From contig NC_133897.1 in assembly GCF_964199755.1 (NCBI RefSeq), positions 133,676,125 through 133,740,124 on the forward strand: 64,000 nt of DNA. Direction: 5' to 3'. The position numbers were made by a program, and so were the translations under genes. Positions 1 through 13,300 of the stretch are shown here, piece by piece; position 1 is the first letter of the stretch, and the number at the start of each line of letters is the position of its first letter. Source of the DNA: Larus michahellis (taxonomy: Eukaryota > Chordata > Aves > Charadriiformes > Laridae). Under the pieces are notes generated by a model. That model saw only the letters and a program-made list of their open reading frames with translations, was not told the origin of the DNA and ran no database searches.

Positions 1-3000
1 CAGGTAGCTTGTATGCAGTTCTTACTGGCTATAAGCCCTGTGTTCTTGAACCCAGGTAGTATTAAGCAATGAGAGATAACTTTGGTTTTAGTGGCAAAAT
101 TTTGGGTGCAGCTTCCCCACAAAAGCTCTTTTCCATCTTGATGACCCTACTGGATCAAGCCATTCAACTTCCTTTCTGCTTTCGAGCTTCCTGCCACTGC
201 ATCTGCACAGCCTTTTCTACAAGGAGCAGAAGTGCACACACACAGAGAGAAATGCATATACACACATCCAACTATATCCTACTAAATGTAGGGCCAAAGC
301 CCTTCTGCCTAGATAGTTTATATTTTTGAGCAGGATCTTACACCCCTTTGAGTGGAGGCACAGACTTGTGTTCTGGTTTGGGAGGCTGCTGTCATTTCAG
401 CTATATACTTCCACAGGGGCACTTAATAGTTTTTTCCAGCCTTTTAAAATGAAGGGTGGCAGCTTAGTCCACTTCCTTTGATGAACTTGTGCCCAGCCTG
501 TTTCAGTCTGCCTCTTTCACCGTAACCTTTCCTCAGACTGCATGATTCTCTCCCTACACTGCGCTTTCATTTGGTATCGTATTTTCTGCATGTTTTGTAT
601 ATTTTATGCACTATGAAAATCAATAAAACAGATTGAATAATGAAATGTTAATGAATAACAACTGAGAAACTGCAGCTGTTTCATTTTAAGATGCTTTTAA
701 TCTCCATTACCATAGCCAACAGCATGCCGTTGAACAACAATAGTTACCAGAGAGAGATGTACTGCCCTGATCACTAACGATAAATCGCTGAAAAACCTAC
801 GCAGCTGCAGCGTTGCTGTGAGTGATGCGAGTCTGTTCAGGGAAGCTCCTCCACCAAAATCACCGAATGTCTGTGCAGGATCGGTGTCAAACACACAGAT
901 CCGTGGAATCGTTCCATGAAGTGATTGAACCAGCCCAGCCCAGGCTCTTTCCATGTCTGCTTATCTGCCTAGGGATAGATGGGAAACTTAAGGCAAACCA
1001 GCTCAAGGTGGGAAGTCACTGCACATAAATTACAGCATGCTAATCCCTTCCACAGATGCTCTCATTTGGGTGTAAAATGGTTTAAAGTTATTGAAGTTCC
1101 ATGCCACCCTTGGCAGGATTTATTTACATTTCCTGTAGGAGGCTGTGGTTTGATGTTACAGAATGGTCAACAGTGATACCAGCTTAAGCGAAATTTCCCC
1201 CAGTTAAAAAATCAAAACAACATATGGTCAAAAAAATTTATTTTAACTGATTTTGCATCCAGATCAGTTCAGCAATCTTATTCACAATGAAGTCACACAA
1301 ATAGTGTGCTAAAAGCTCTCCTTTTTTCAGATAAAGTTTGTTTCGGATACATTGAGGTTTTATGTCTGTGTTTTACTTTGAGCAGTTAAGAGTAATCCCA
1401 TTGTAATCAACCTTGTTCAATTCAGCACTACTCACTAGCATAGTAATTGCAAAAGTGATTTCAAATGAATGTCCTGATTAGCTAAATATGTACGTGCATA
1501 GCTAAGGCAGAAACAAAAGAATGTCCACGCACAAGTTTTACTCATCAAACTGGACTTTTGCAAACCCTTTAAGTACTTGCACAGTTGCAGTGAAGCCTCA
1601 CGCAGAATCAGTGAATAACGTGAAGGCAGTGGGGTCTCCCTGGTTAGTGAGTTATAGTTCAAGAAGTATAAAGCTCATATTCCTGAGATTGGTGTATTTG
1701 GTCAGTAGGTACTTTGGACTTGTAGCACCTCAGAAAACACCTGGGATGGCAAATCTCTGTAATCAATCTTCTAACTCAGAGATCTATGTGGAGATAAGAA
1801 AGTTAGGGACAGGAAGAGAAGAGTTGGAACCAGAGCATGAATGAATGTGTATGATGTGGAAGGAACGTATGTGAGAGACCAGCTTGGAGCAGTAGGGCTT
1901 GAAAACCCTCTAGGAGCTCCAGAAAATGGACCAGGGTTTGGTAATCTCAGGAATTAGACCTGGAGTGATCCCTTGACATAGGGATTGACTAAAGCTTCTT
2001 CCTGTAGTAGGGAAAACCTCATTAACTCTACAACAAAACAGCAGGAGCTGCTGTGCTGGTACTGCCTGACCAAACAAGAGGCAATAACCGTTATTCTGTA
2101 CTCTGCTGTGGTTGGACACACTGGATTAATACTGGGAGATCTGCCGTTAAGGCACATGGAGTATTAATCTCCATTGCTAAAGAATGAGTCGACACAATTC
2201 CAGTGCATTTGAAAACGTTTGAAACTATTTAAAAATTCCCTTTCACTAAACCTATTATCTGTTTAGGATTATTTCAGCATTAGTCAGTAACATTCTTTGA
2301 ATAATAGACTAGTGACCAGCTCCCTGGCAAAACTCACCTTGATCTGTATTATCATTTAGACTCCACCTGAAAACATCATTAATTTAAATAAGCAATAGAG
2401 ACTGAAATAAAATTCCATACATGCTTAACTCTCCAATGTGGTTTTGAAAAACCTTTCTTCTTTAGCCAGTCTTATGTTACATGCTGGATGGTCTTTGCTT
2501 TGACCACCTCATAAAAAAAGGCTCATAAATACTTTTCATGTGTTATTTAAACTAGCGGTACTCCCTGAGGCACCATGCTTTTATTTTTAAAAATCCTTTG
2601 TGTATTCCTAAAGTATTTCTAAACCAGTAGCAGAGGTAAATGTGTATTTTAACCCAGGAAAGCCATGTTCTGTCAATATCAGACCACAAATTTTCTTACT
2701 CCATGCTGATAAGAATAAAACATTTCTAGCAACTTCCACCTGATTTATGTGTTTTCCTTCTAAAAATCATCAATTTCTGAGTATGAGTGAACATGCCTGA
2801 AATGATTTTTCTTGACTAGGTGCTTTTCAAAACCAAAAATGCATTCCTAGTATGCAACCACATGCACAAGCAACAGACCAAGAGCCTCTCCCCTTGCTGC
2901 TGCTTGGGAATGCTCTGAAGGAGGGAAGGATGCATGAAAGCACCACCTGGGATGGACGAGAACTTGCCTGGAGAAGACTGGGACTAGTACAGGTGTGGTG

Positions 3001-3076
3001 GGCAGTGACTGTAGGCACGTAGACCAGGTGGGTAGATGGAAATGCAAAATTTCACCTGCTGTAAGAGATGTAAGAG
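1..3076. other. 3' flank of EYA1, no gene recognised
   Basis: About 3 kb of unique-looking, moderately AT-rich sequence. Open frames on both strands (at most about 130 codons) show no recognisable protein family, no splice-consistent exon chain and no repeat signature. A short AATAAA-containing stretch lies near 622, but nothing upstream of it looks coding, so it is not called as a transcript end. The region is probably intergenic sequence downstream of EYA1. Confidence 0.5.
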
Positions 3077-4206
3077 CAAAGCCTTTGACACTGTCCCACA
3101 TGACATCCTGGTCTCCAAGCTGATAAAATATGGGTTTGATGGACTCACAACTCAGTGGATAAAGAACTGGCTTGACAGCCACACCCAAAGAGTGGCTCTC
3201 AATGGGTCCATGTCCAGGTGGAGGCCAGTGACAAGTGGAGTCCCTCAAGGATCAATACTGGGACTGGTCTTGTTTAACATCTTCATCAGCAACATGGACA
3301 GTGGCATAGAGTGCACCCTCAGCAAGTTTGCCGATGACACTAAGCTGTGTGGGGCGGCTGACATGCCGGAGGGAAGGGATGCCATCCAGAGGGACCTTGA
3401 CAGGCTGGAGAGGTGGGCCCATGCCAACCTCAGGAAGTTCAACAAGACCAAATGCAAGGTCCTCCATCTGGGTCAGGGCAATCCCAAGCACCTATATAGG
3501 CTGGGCAGTGACTGGCTTGAGAGCAGCCCTGAAGAAAAGGACTTGGGGGTGCTGGTGGACGAGAGGCCCAACGTGAGCTGTCAGTGCACACTAGCAGCCC
3601 AGAAAGCCAACTGTATCCTGGGCTGCATCAGGAGAAGTGTGGCCAGCAGGTCGAGAGAGATGATTCTCCCCCTCTACTCCACTCTCGTGAGACTCCACTT
3701 GGAGTACTGCGTCCAATTCTGGAGCCCCTACTACAAGAAAGATAGGGACATGCTGGAATGTGTCCAGAGAAGGGTCACGAAGATGATCAGAGGGCTGGAG
3801 CACCTCTCCTATGAGGAGAGGCTGAGAGAGTTGAGATTGTTCAGTCTGGAGAAAAGAAGGCTCCGAGGAGACCTTATAGAGGCCTACCAGTATCTTAAGG
3901 GGGCCTACAAGAAAGCTGGTGAGGGACTTAGGATGTCGGGTAATGGTAGAACTAGAGGCAATGGATTAAAACTAGAGATGGGTCGATTCAGGTCGGACGT
4001 TAGGAAGAAGTTCTTCACCATGAGGGTGGTGAGACACTGGAACCAGAGAGGTGGTGGAAGCCCCATCCCTGGAAATTTTTAAGGCCAGGCTGGATGGGTC
4101 TCTGAGCAACCTGATCTAGTGGGAGGTGTCCCTGCCCGTGGCAGGGGGGTTGAAACTAGATGATCTTTAAGGTCCCTTCCAACCCTAACAATTCTATGAT
4201 TCTATG
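3077..4206 (+). mobile_element. CR1 LINE, 5'-truncated, carrying the C-terminal half of the reverse transcriptase
   Basis: Chicken-repeat-1 type non-LTR retrotransposon. The open frame through to 4082 gives an RT segment beginning [15 protein letters not shown]. It includes the GVPQGSILG block and the catalytic box FADDTKLCG with both aspartates intact. Connection and C-terminal blocks follow ([42 protein letters not shown]). The 5' end is truncated: homology starts near 3077 inside the RT palm, so N-terminal RT, endonuclease and ORF1 are missing. Near 4050 a small deletion shifts the frame and the reading frame closes early. The 3' UTR retains the conserved CR1 block ending in ATTCTATG repeats (4190-4206). 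CR1 copies are normally 5'-truncated like this. The element is dead, and no neighbouring gene depends on it. Confidence 0.93.
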
Positions 4207-4963
4207 TTTTGTTTTCCCCAGCTGACCAGTATAGATACCAGTAGAATTAAGTTCTACTGCAAGCAGAAGAACCTGGACTCACAAAGTGTAGGAAACAAAA
4301 AATATACAGCAGTATTGATGAAGTATTACATTTAACAAAACCAAATGTAAAGTAGGATTTAATCCAAAAAGGTTAGAAACTACATGGAAAGAATAGGCAT
4401 TAGACAACTAGATAAACCCAGATATTCCAGAAAATAGTCTACAGTGGTTCTTCCATGTTCCAGTTCTGCTCCCCATTTATCCTTCAACAGAGGAAGAAAA
4501 CCTCAACAAAACTCTTCTTGGCTCACAGCCTGAGTATATTCTTCTTGGCAATTTATAACATGTGAGCTTCTTTGTATGATCATGAATTAGGGCAGAAATT
4601 ACATCATCCTGAGTGAGACCGGTGTCCTCATCCCAGCTTCCTTGAAAGACGCAGGCTGTGGTGCCCACACAAAGATGCTGACAATAAAACTAAGGAAGGC
4701 AAGGTAGGATTTCTCAGCTAAATCTTTTCCTTAGACACTGCTGTTGCAGCGGTATCTCTTTGACACACGGAGGTCAGCTGGAAGAAGGGATAAGATCTTC
4801 TCTTTTGCTCATGGAGTTTGTAATCTCTGCCAGCACCTGACAGGCCTTTAAAGGTTCACATTTCTTTAATGGATAAATCCCCATTAAACAATTTTGCATC
4901 CTTCAGAAGAACCTGCAAAGCACTAGCTCTTGGTGAGATAAATCATTAAATCACTTACAGCTT
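4207..4963. other. Intergenic spacer between two CR1 copies
   Basis: About 750 bases between a + strand and a - strand CR1. I see no gene, RNA or further repeat in it. Confidence 0.5.
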
Positions 4964-6274
4964 TAGAATCACAGAGTCACAGAATGACTCAGGTTGGAAG
5001 GCACCTTAAAGATCATCTAGTTCCAACCCCCCTGCCACAGGTAGGGACACCTCCCACTAGACCAGGCTGCTCAAAGCCCCATCCAGCCTGGCCTTGAACA
5101 CTTCCAGGGATGGGGCATTGACTACTTCCCTGGGCAACCTGTTCCAGTGCCTCACCACCCTTACAGTAAAGAATTTTTTCCTGATATCCAATCTAAATCT
5201 ACTCTCTTTCAGTTTGAAGCAGTTACCCCATGTCCTATCTTAACACTCCCTGATAAAGAGTCCCTCCCCATCCTTAGTGTAGGCCCCTTTTAGGTACTGG
5301 AAGGCTGCTGTAAGATCTCCTTGGAGCCTTCTCCAGGCTGAACAATCCCAACTCTCTCAGCCTGTCCTCATAGCATAGGTGCTCCAGCCCTCTGATCATC
5401 TTCGTGGCCCTCTGCTGGACCCACTCCAACAGGTCCATGTCCTTCTTCTGGTGAGGACTCCAGAGTTGGATGCAGTACTCCAGGTGGGGTCTCACCAGAG
5501 CAGAGTAGAGGGGCAGAATCACCTCCCTCAACCTGCTGGCCACACTTCTTTTGATGTAGCCCAGGATGCGGTTGGCTTTCTGGGCTGCAAGTGCGCATTG
5601 CCTGCTCATGTTGAGCTTCTCTTCCACCAACACCCCCAAGTCCTTCTCCTCAGGGCTGCTCTAAAGCCATTCTCAGCCCAACCTGTATTTGTGCCTGGGA
5701 TTGCCATGACCCAGGTGCAGGACTTGGCCTGGTTGAACTTCATGATGTTTGCACAGGACCCCCTCTCCAGCCTGTCAAGGTCCCTCTGGATGGCGTCCCT
5801 TCCCTCCAGCGTGTGGACCGTGCCACACAGCTCGGTGTCACTGGCAAACTTGCTGAGTGTGCACTCAATCCCACCATCCATGTCACTGACAAAGATGTTA
5901 AACAGCACTGGTCCCAGTACTGACCCCTGAGGAATGCCACTTGTCACTGGTTTCCATGTGGACATTGAGCCATTGACTGCAACCCTTTGAGTGCAGCCAT
6001 CTAGCCAGTTCCTTATCCACTGTGTGGTCCATCCATCAAATACATGCTTTTCCAATTTAGAGACCAGGATGTTGTGCGGGACAGTGTCGAATGATTTGCA
6101 TAAATCCAGGTAGACGACGTCAGTTGCTCTCTCCTTATCTACCAATGCTGTGGCAACAACATAGAAGACCACCAAATTTGTCAGGCACGATTTGCCTTTG
6201 GTGAAGCCATGTTGGCTGTCACCAATCACCTCCTTATTTTCCATGTGCCTTAGCAGTTTCCAGGAGGATCTGCC
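4964..6274 (-). mobile_element. CR1 LINE, 5'-truncated, frameshifted reverse transcriptase
   Basis: CR1 copy in reverse orientation. Its 3' end (TAGAATCACAGAGTCACAGAATG on the + strand, the complement of the CR1 octamer tail) is at 4964. Reading leftwards from about 6250, the RT frame shows [53 protein letters not shown] and then FASDTELCG. The second position of the catalytic FADD box is therefore altered (A-S-D), so the enzyme would be inactive. A deletion of about 7 bases near 5723 shifts the frame; the remaining RT ([20 protein letters not shown] onward) is read in another frame down to 5274. The 5' breakpoint, near 6274, falls beside a small local duplication. It converges tail to tail with the CR1 at 3077-4206. 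Confidence 0.92.
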
Positions 6275-6342
6275 TATCCTATCAGAAGTAACTGACTATC
6301 AGAAGTAACTATGGGAAGTTCTGCCTATCAGAAGTAACTGAC
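6271..6342. repeat. Local three-copy short direct repeat at a CR1 5' junction
   Basis: The word TATCAGAAGTAACT occurs three times: at about 6280-6293, 6297-6310 and 6326-6339. The flanking word TCTGCCTATC occurs twice (about 6269 and 6320). The repeats sit directly at the 5' truncation point of the - strand CR1, so they may have formed during its integration or by later slippage. Confidence 0.7.
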
Positions 6343-7122
6343 TTGGTAAGTGCTAAATTTTAGAACAAATGTTACAGAAAACTGCTTACTTATTGTTTTT
6401 AACAGTTTTTTAATCAAATGCTCATATTGTCAAGACTTTCTTTCCATTTATCCTCTAAGTTTCTAAAAAGCAAATACCGACGAAAAGAAAATTATCAACT
6501 CCCCTACTCCTTGCCCAGCCATCCAAATTACTGGGTAGCCAATGAGGCATGAAAAATATGAGGAAGAAAAAGACATTTACGAAGAGCTGAGAATAAGGAT
6601 TATATTTAGTGGCATCAGAACTGGTCTAATAACCCTGAAATTGAAGCAGCTTTTTCTGTATAACTATTTCTTCCTCCCTCCCTCCCATTCAGATTGTTTA
6701 CTTCAGACAAAAGCAAACCTTTCACAACACCCTTACCATTTAGCTGGCACAGTAGCTCTAGAATTCAATTCCAGTTCAAGTTTCATGAAATGTGAAAGGC
6801 TGCTGGGCTGTATTGTCTGGCACACACCTTGATGGTAGCCAATGTGGGAGCCACGGCCAGGGACAGAGGTGGAGTTATGAGCTTTGCTTGTAGGAGGATT
6901 TGTCCTCTGAATACCTTAACAAATTCAATAAGAGATGAAGTTCCTCCCTGTGGACCTTGAATTTAGAAGGGCGGGAGAGCAGGAAATGTCATCTCCATAT
7001 ACTTTTGCTGTGTGGTCACCACGGATGACCATTTTCTCTACTTCTTATTGCACCCTACACACCACATGGAAAGCCAGAGCTGGGCCACAATGGCACCCTC
7101 TCAGGGGACACAGAAATTCAGC

Positions 7123-7161
7123 AGGAGGAGGAGGAGGAAGAGGAGGAGAAGAAGAAGGAGG
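7123..7161 (+). repeat. Purine-only GGA/GAA microsatellite
   Basis: Thirty-nine consecutive purines made of AGG, AAG and GGAG units. The two short frames that run through it, arginine-rich on + and leucine/serine-rich on -, are low-complexity by-products. Confidence 0.9.
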
Positions 7162-8120
7162 TGGACTGTCTCACAAACATCAGGACATCTGGTTGATTCA
7201 CTGGTATCTGTGGGGAGTAAAGAAGGCATAGCAATTGAAATAGAAATAACACTACAATTAAAATAGAAATGCACATACAATAAAATAATGACATCACTGA
7301 AAACATTTGACGTTTTTGTATGTTGGAAAAGCACACAATGCTTCACAACTGTAATCATGCAGTGTCCCAACAGCTATTTTGTGTATGATATTTTCTTTAC
7401 TAAGAGGTAAGAGACATCAGATATAGTCAATAAGCCACTTAGCGTGGGGAATCAGTGGATACAACCTAGCCATCCTGGATGCTGGAGCTGCATTAGTCCT
7501 TGTTCTCCTTCCAATACACTACTGCTAACTCACAAAAGACATCAGCTCCAACTGGAAAATGTATTTCCATGATGTGCGTTCGTCGGAGGACAACAGTTGA
7601 TAAGGATAAGGGCTTTTTGCTGCTGGCCATATTCATACTTTGCTTTCCTATGGGACCTAGGGCAGTGTCTGGGGGATGTACATGCTCTACAACTTTGCAG
7701 TGTTCAGTATTTTAGCTCTAGCTCTGAAGAGGCTCAGCTGTCCCTACACGTGCAGCAAAGGCGCAAGTGAAGATCCTCGATTCAGGAGAGGGTCATACAT
7801 GGCCACACTGCAGTCAGAGGAGCGTGGCTGCTCCTGCTGTGGAGCACTACCTGCTCTCCTTCCTACTCTGGAGAGAAGTGGATTAAGCTCTAGCCAAACT
7901 ATTACAAGGTGTTTCAGCTAATGTGGACTCTAAAATTAACCACAGGTAATGGCATGGCATGCAACATGCTCTCTAAGCCAAATAATTTCTCCAAGCCTGG
8001 CTGATACTTTCTCCCAAACTGCGGCCTGTCTTTTAGTTTCTGGGAAACAAGTAATGATTGCTGTCTTTCCATCAGTTTTGTTATTCAACCAAAACCATCT
8101 ATTTGTTTTACTGCTTTTAA

Positions 8121-8174
8121 TCCTGTCCTGTCCTGTCCTGTCCTATCCTATCCTATCCTATCCTATCCTATCCT
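8121..8174 (+). repeat. (TCCTG)n / (TCCTA)n pentanucleotide microsatellite
   Basis: Four TCCTG units are followed by about six TCCTA units without interruption. The G-to-A change at the fifth position splits the array into two homogeneous halves, as expected if one variant unit was amplified by slippage. Confidence 0.95.
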
Positions 8175-9277
8175 TTTATTTTTGAAGATCCAGAATGGTT
8201 GTTATTTACCAATCATCCTCAACAACTAAGAAATAGTAGAATATTTGCAGACTGATGCAGTCAGCATCTGGCAAGCTGAAATGCTGTGGCAAAGTTGCAG
8301 AGACCACGGGCTAGGTTTGTGGGCAGAGGCTTTTACCATTATCCTATTCGTTTTTTTGGGGTCTTTGGTCTTTTTCAGCAGCTGTGGCAATTAGTGTTAC
8401 TAAAACATGGTTCTTTAGGATTTACTGTCTGTGCTGCAGAGCGGAGGGTTGGGAATTTCTGGCAGAACAAAACATTGGTGCTGATGGATAAATAAAATGA
8501 CACAGTTGCATGGGTTCAACTTTTGGCTGAGTAATTGCAAATCATAGCTGTGCCTTTCAATTTATATTTGTTTGCCTTCCTCTTTGCAGCAAAGAAAACT
8601 ACAAACCACTGTAGATTTACAAGAATACGTAAGGATGTCAGAGTTGGTTATAGTCTGACAGCTAGGGCTCCAGAATTTATTTTTTCATCGGCTATATCAC
8701 TAACCGAGTGCTTAATCCATGTTTTGGAGAACCAATGATTAATTTTATTTATACACTTAATGCAATCTTTTCCTCCTAGCATTGTATAGATGGGCTTAAA
8801 TTTTGCATGCTGTTGTTAAGGAGTATTGTAATGAAATGAGTTTGAAACAAAGTCTTCTAGCCATAGACATAAGTACATGGTATTTTGTTTATTTTACCCA
8901 GGCCACCTTTGGAAAACACTAAACATGCAGATGAAACAGGCAATTCTCTTATAAGTGAAGATAAAAAATGAATGGGACATGAGGATATGGCATGTGACTC
9001 AGTGACTTGACTTGAATTTAATAAACAGGAATCCAACCTGTGTAGAAGAGCCAATATTCCATGACAACAAGCCACAACTCTGCCATTTCACAGTTCACAT
9101 TCTTGCAGCATTACTACACCGACTGTGAATGTCGGGAATTAATATTATGTAATACCAAAAGACCAAGACCAATGGAGCTTTGGAACGTACTCTGCAGATA
9201 TATGAAATAGGGCTGTATATGCAATAGCTTGAACCAGCCATGGCAGAGCACTTCCTGCACATATGGTGTTGAGGATG

Positions 9278-10351
9278 TGTATTGGGTTTGCATGGCAAGG
9301 TTTTGGTAGTGGGGGCTTCCGTAAAAAGCTACTAGAAGCTTCCCTCATGTCTGATGGAGCCAATGCCAGCTGGCTCCAAGACAGACTCACTGCTGGCCAA
9401 GGCTTAGCCCATCAGCAAGGGTGGTAGCGCCTCTGGGATAACGTGTTTAAGAAAGGGAGAGAAAAAAAACAACTGTGCAGTTACAGTGGGAGAAATGAGT
9501 GAGAATATGTGAAGCAACTCTGCAGTCATCAAGCTCTGTGAAGAAGGAGGAGCAGGAGGTGCTCCAGGTGCCAGAGCAGAGATTGCCCTGCAGCCTGTGG
9601 TGAAGACCATGGTGAGGCAGGCTGCCCCCCTGCAGCCCATGGAGGGTAACAGTGGAGCAGATATCCACCTGCAGCCCGTGGAGGACCCTACACTGGAGCA
9701 GATGGATGCACCCAAAGGAGGCTGTGATCCCACAGAGGGCCTGCACTGGAGCGGGCTCCTGGCAGGACCTGTGGACCCATGTGGAGAGGAGCCCATGTCT
9801 GAGTAGGTTTGCTGGCAGGACCCATGAGGGATCCACGCTGGAGCAGTCTGTTCCTGAAGGACTGCACCCTGTGGAAAGGACCCACACTGGAGCAATTTGT
9901 GGAGGACAGTCTCCTGTGGGAGGGACCTCACGCTGAAGCAGGTAAAGAGTGTGAGGAATCCTCCCCCTGAGGAGGAAGGAGCAGCAGAGACAATGTGTGA
10001 TGAACTGACCACAACCCCCATTCCCCATCTCCCTGCATTGCTCAGGGGGAGGAGGTAGAGAATTTGTGAGTGAAATTGAGCCTGGGAAGAAGGAAGGGGT
10101 GGGGCGAAGGTGTTTTAAGATTTGGTTTTATTTCTCATTACCCTACTCTGATTTGATTTGTAATAAATCAAATTATTTTTCCCAAAGTCGAGTCTGTTTT
10201 GCCCATGACAGTAATTGCTGAGTGACATCCCTGTCCTTATCTCGACCCATAAGCCTTTTCTTATATTTTCTGTCCCCTGTCCAGTTGAGGAGGGGAGTGA
10301 TAGAATGGCTTTGGTGGGCACCTGGCGTCCAGATAGGGTCAACCCACCACA
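9278..10351 (+). mobile_element. Solo LTR of an avian endogenous retrovirus (ERVL-like), about 1.07 kb
   Basis: The element starts with TG (TGTATTGGGTTTGCATGG) and ends with CA (CAACCCACCACA). I recognise the sequence as a common long avian LTR. A polyadenylation signal AATAAA lies at 10162-10167. Flanking 5-mers GGATG (9273-9277) and GGCTG (10352-10356) match at four of five positions, which fits a decayed 5-bp target duplication, the size usual for ERVL. The middle (about 9590-9950) is a degenerate array built from CTGCAGCCC.TGGA and CTGGAGCAG words. No gag, pol or env sequence adjoins either end, so this is a solo LTR left by recombination between two LTRs. Open frames on both strands across the array are repeat by-products. 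Confidence 0.85.
9590..9950 (+). repeat. Degenerate internal tandem array in the LTR
   Basis: Words of the type CAGCCCATGGAGG, GGACCCACACTGGAGCAG and GCAGGACC recur every roughly 30-65 bases. The period is multiple and the copies diverged. The lack of stops in several frames follows from this composition. Confidence 0.7.
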
Positions 10352-13300
10352 GGCTGTTGATGATTAAGATGAGCATGGACCCATACGCTGCTGCCTCTGC
10401 TTCCTGAATCATAGTGTCACATGACTGATATAACAGAAGAAGAAGGTGATTGGTGGCTAAAATACTGATTGCTGCATAAACACAGGTTCACAACAGAGTC
10501 TATCTGAAGATGGGTGGGAAGGACACATGGTGGCCCTGGGTCCATTTGAAAACTCCTCATACCCACACTGATACTAATTGTGCAACTGATGCTGGAAGTG
10601 AAATCTGAGTGAGTGGGAATGGAAACACACAGGTTAGGGATCTAGGGCATACTTGTTACATGCATTTAAACATGTTCATGTACCAATTCAGCCACAAATG
10701 TACTGCATCTTAGTTAGCTTTTCTCACTTAGTTACCTTCTTGCTGAGTAAAAGCAATGTCTTTTGATTATTTAGGTGGATTAGTAAATCAAAGGGCCAAA
10801 ATCCAAATTTCAGTCTCCCTACAGAATTGTGGGAACAATTGGATTGAACCCCAGCCTGCAGCTGTCCCTCATTTTTGACTCAAAGTATGATTGAAGGGGG
10901 TCTACTTTCCATTTCCAGTTAGAAAGGAGTGGATTAAATTATTTTTTTCCATCTATGAGAGCCAAAATCTCCCTATGTTTTATGCCTCCCAATGAACACA
11001 AACCCCTGAATCTCACCTGCAAGTCTAATAAAGTCTAATTAACAGACTGATTTGAAAGCAGCATTCATAGCTCATCTTCGGATTTATGTTATACAATGAA
11101 GCATTTACAATAGTCTGTTCTTCTTTTACATAACAATTAGGTCATAATTTCAAATAAGATTTTTATTTCTACAAAATTATTGGCAATAAGTTTGTCATCT
11201 GGATAGTAAAACCATCTGTCCAGATCTATTCCCACCAGGAAACTGAGGGTTTAGAAATCCCATGTACTTCCACACTTTAGAATGATACCACAAATATTCA
11301 GCAGAAAGCCACTGTCTAAGAATTAAACCGGTGACTTGTGGAACAGACTCCTTTTGCCAGCATGTTTTCAAAATTACTAGAATGGTTTTAGAAACCTGAC
11401 CAGAGACAACATAACCATTCAAAGTCCTGCCAGAGACCTACACAAGGTTTGAACATCAGTCTATATTTGGTACAGATGAAAGAGTAATTAGAAGCCTGCG
11501 GAAAATATTAGTACCTGAACTGTAACTTTTTCTGCACATTTCAGGTACAGTATTCTCCATCTCCTAACAGAAGGAAATGTATTATATACCATTATGGAAG
11601 TATTAAATAGCTTCTGTCTCAGATGTCAATGTTTAAAACATTGGGGTATCATTGAATATGGAGGAGGACATTGCACGCAGTAGGAAGAAGTTAAATGGCA
11701 AGAACAGGATCATAGAAGATCAGTTCTTCACAGACAAATGTGGGAGAAAAGACGGTTAAAAAAAAAAAAAGGAAAAAGAAAAAAAGGGAGCATGAGGTCA
11801 GTATCTCCTCTCATCACCCAGCAGCCCAGCTCAGGACTTGGACTGCTCAGCAGGAAGGAGGAAATAACATCAAACCACATTCCCAAGCAAAACAAGGTTC
11901 AAGAAACAAATGAAAGTCTTCAGAAAAAGCTCTGGCTCAGGGTTACCATAGCAATCATCAGGTTTGTCTCATTTCTATTCCTAGTGGAAAAAATATTAAG
12001 CAAAAATGCCAATAAGCTTTCAGGGTCTGCTACAGTTACAGATCTGCATCGATGTACATAAGTTTTATAGAAACCAATGGTTGTCCCAATGTCTGGGATT
12101 TGTAATAGACAGTTTATGTTCAGATTTTGATGGAAATTTAGTCTTTGACTTCAATTGAAGTAAATTTATAGCCACCGTAAATAAATTCCAATTCTGCTTA
12201 TCTGTAAGAAAGAAAATTACAAAAAATAGTTCAGAAACGTAACTTCTTAGCCTGTTTTCTGTGTTAAGCAAGAACAGCCAACAGTAACAAGAGCACCTTC
12301 AGTCCCCAGAAGATATTAACATTGGCTCTGCTACCTGCTGCACGTCCATCTCCTGTTTGGGTCTTCTGCAGGGAAATGCCCAAAGACCCTCAGGAAAATC
12401 CTCAGCTCTGCTGGTTCACACAGAAACTGCGGCAAAGGGGAGAGGAATCAAGTGGCATAAGAGCAAGTATTTGAGAAATGCTGCAACAAAAGATTACAGA
12501 AGGATGGATTTCAGCTGGATTGTAAGAACACACAAAAGGATTGCTAACACTCACAAGAACGTACGTTTTTCCGTGCATTTGCCATTAACAGGGATATTGC
12601 AACCTTGATGACTTCTGGTTTTATTTTATTTTGCTGTGTTTTCCTCATTTTCTAGAGAACTAAGTGTATAGCTTAGGGCTTTTTTTCCAATTCCTCTTCA
12701 AAAAATAAAGGAAGGCTGTTACTGGGGAAAAATCTGGGCCTTTTTAATTGCATTTCAAACTCCCATTTTATAAGAATGCAGCAGGAGCAGTCCTAGAGGA
12801 TTTACCTGCCATGTAGCGGAGATATTACTGGACTAACCTCCTGTGACCCCAAATTAATGACAAGTACCAAATGGCATGTAAGTAGACCTCTGATATCTAT
12901 GACAGAGATGCTCTACCAAATGTTTAGTGAGTCACATATAAATAATGACTGCATGGATAGATTTAGGAGCTGGAACATGAATTTAATGCAAGGTTAATAA
13001 TCCCTTCTGGAATTATAGCATTTATTGAGGTAAAAGGGAATTTCATGATTTTGTTTCTATTCAGTTGTTCATCTTTGTAGCAAGAACTGCATTTTTTTAC
13101 TCTGGAGAGGAGGGAAAAGAGGTATTGTTGTTCCCTCCTGATGAATCTGTTTCAGTCCACCCAATGGATTTTGCTGAGGAGAGCAAAGGGCATGACTGTA
13201 ATTCGGCAGTGTGAGCGCACGCTTCAGAGGCAGGAGCCCTGAGTTAAGTGCCACCTCCCAGGACCTTCTGTTTTTCACATTAAGCAGCTATAAAGAGGCA

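Larger units (their letters stand above)
6343..9277. other. Intergenic, only simple repeats recognised
   Basis: No gene or interspersed repeat is recognised over about 2.9 kb. Two short microsatellites lie within it and are listed separately. The open frames here are short and without family signature. Confidence 0.5.

Noticed and set aside
615..650. AATAAA in an AT-rich context, possible end of a + strand transcript
   Set aside because: No coding or exon signal precedes it and the hexamer is common in AT-rich DNA.
3036..6244. Reverse-transcriptase frames as possible host genes
   Set aside because: They are parts of truncated CR1 retrotransposons with frameshifts and octamer tails.
9404..10028. 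Two overlapping minus-strand frames of about 200 codons
   Set aside because: They lie wholly within the solo LTR and come from its internal repeats; two long frames on the same strand show a compositional cause.
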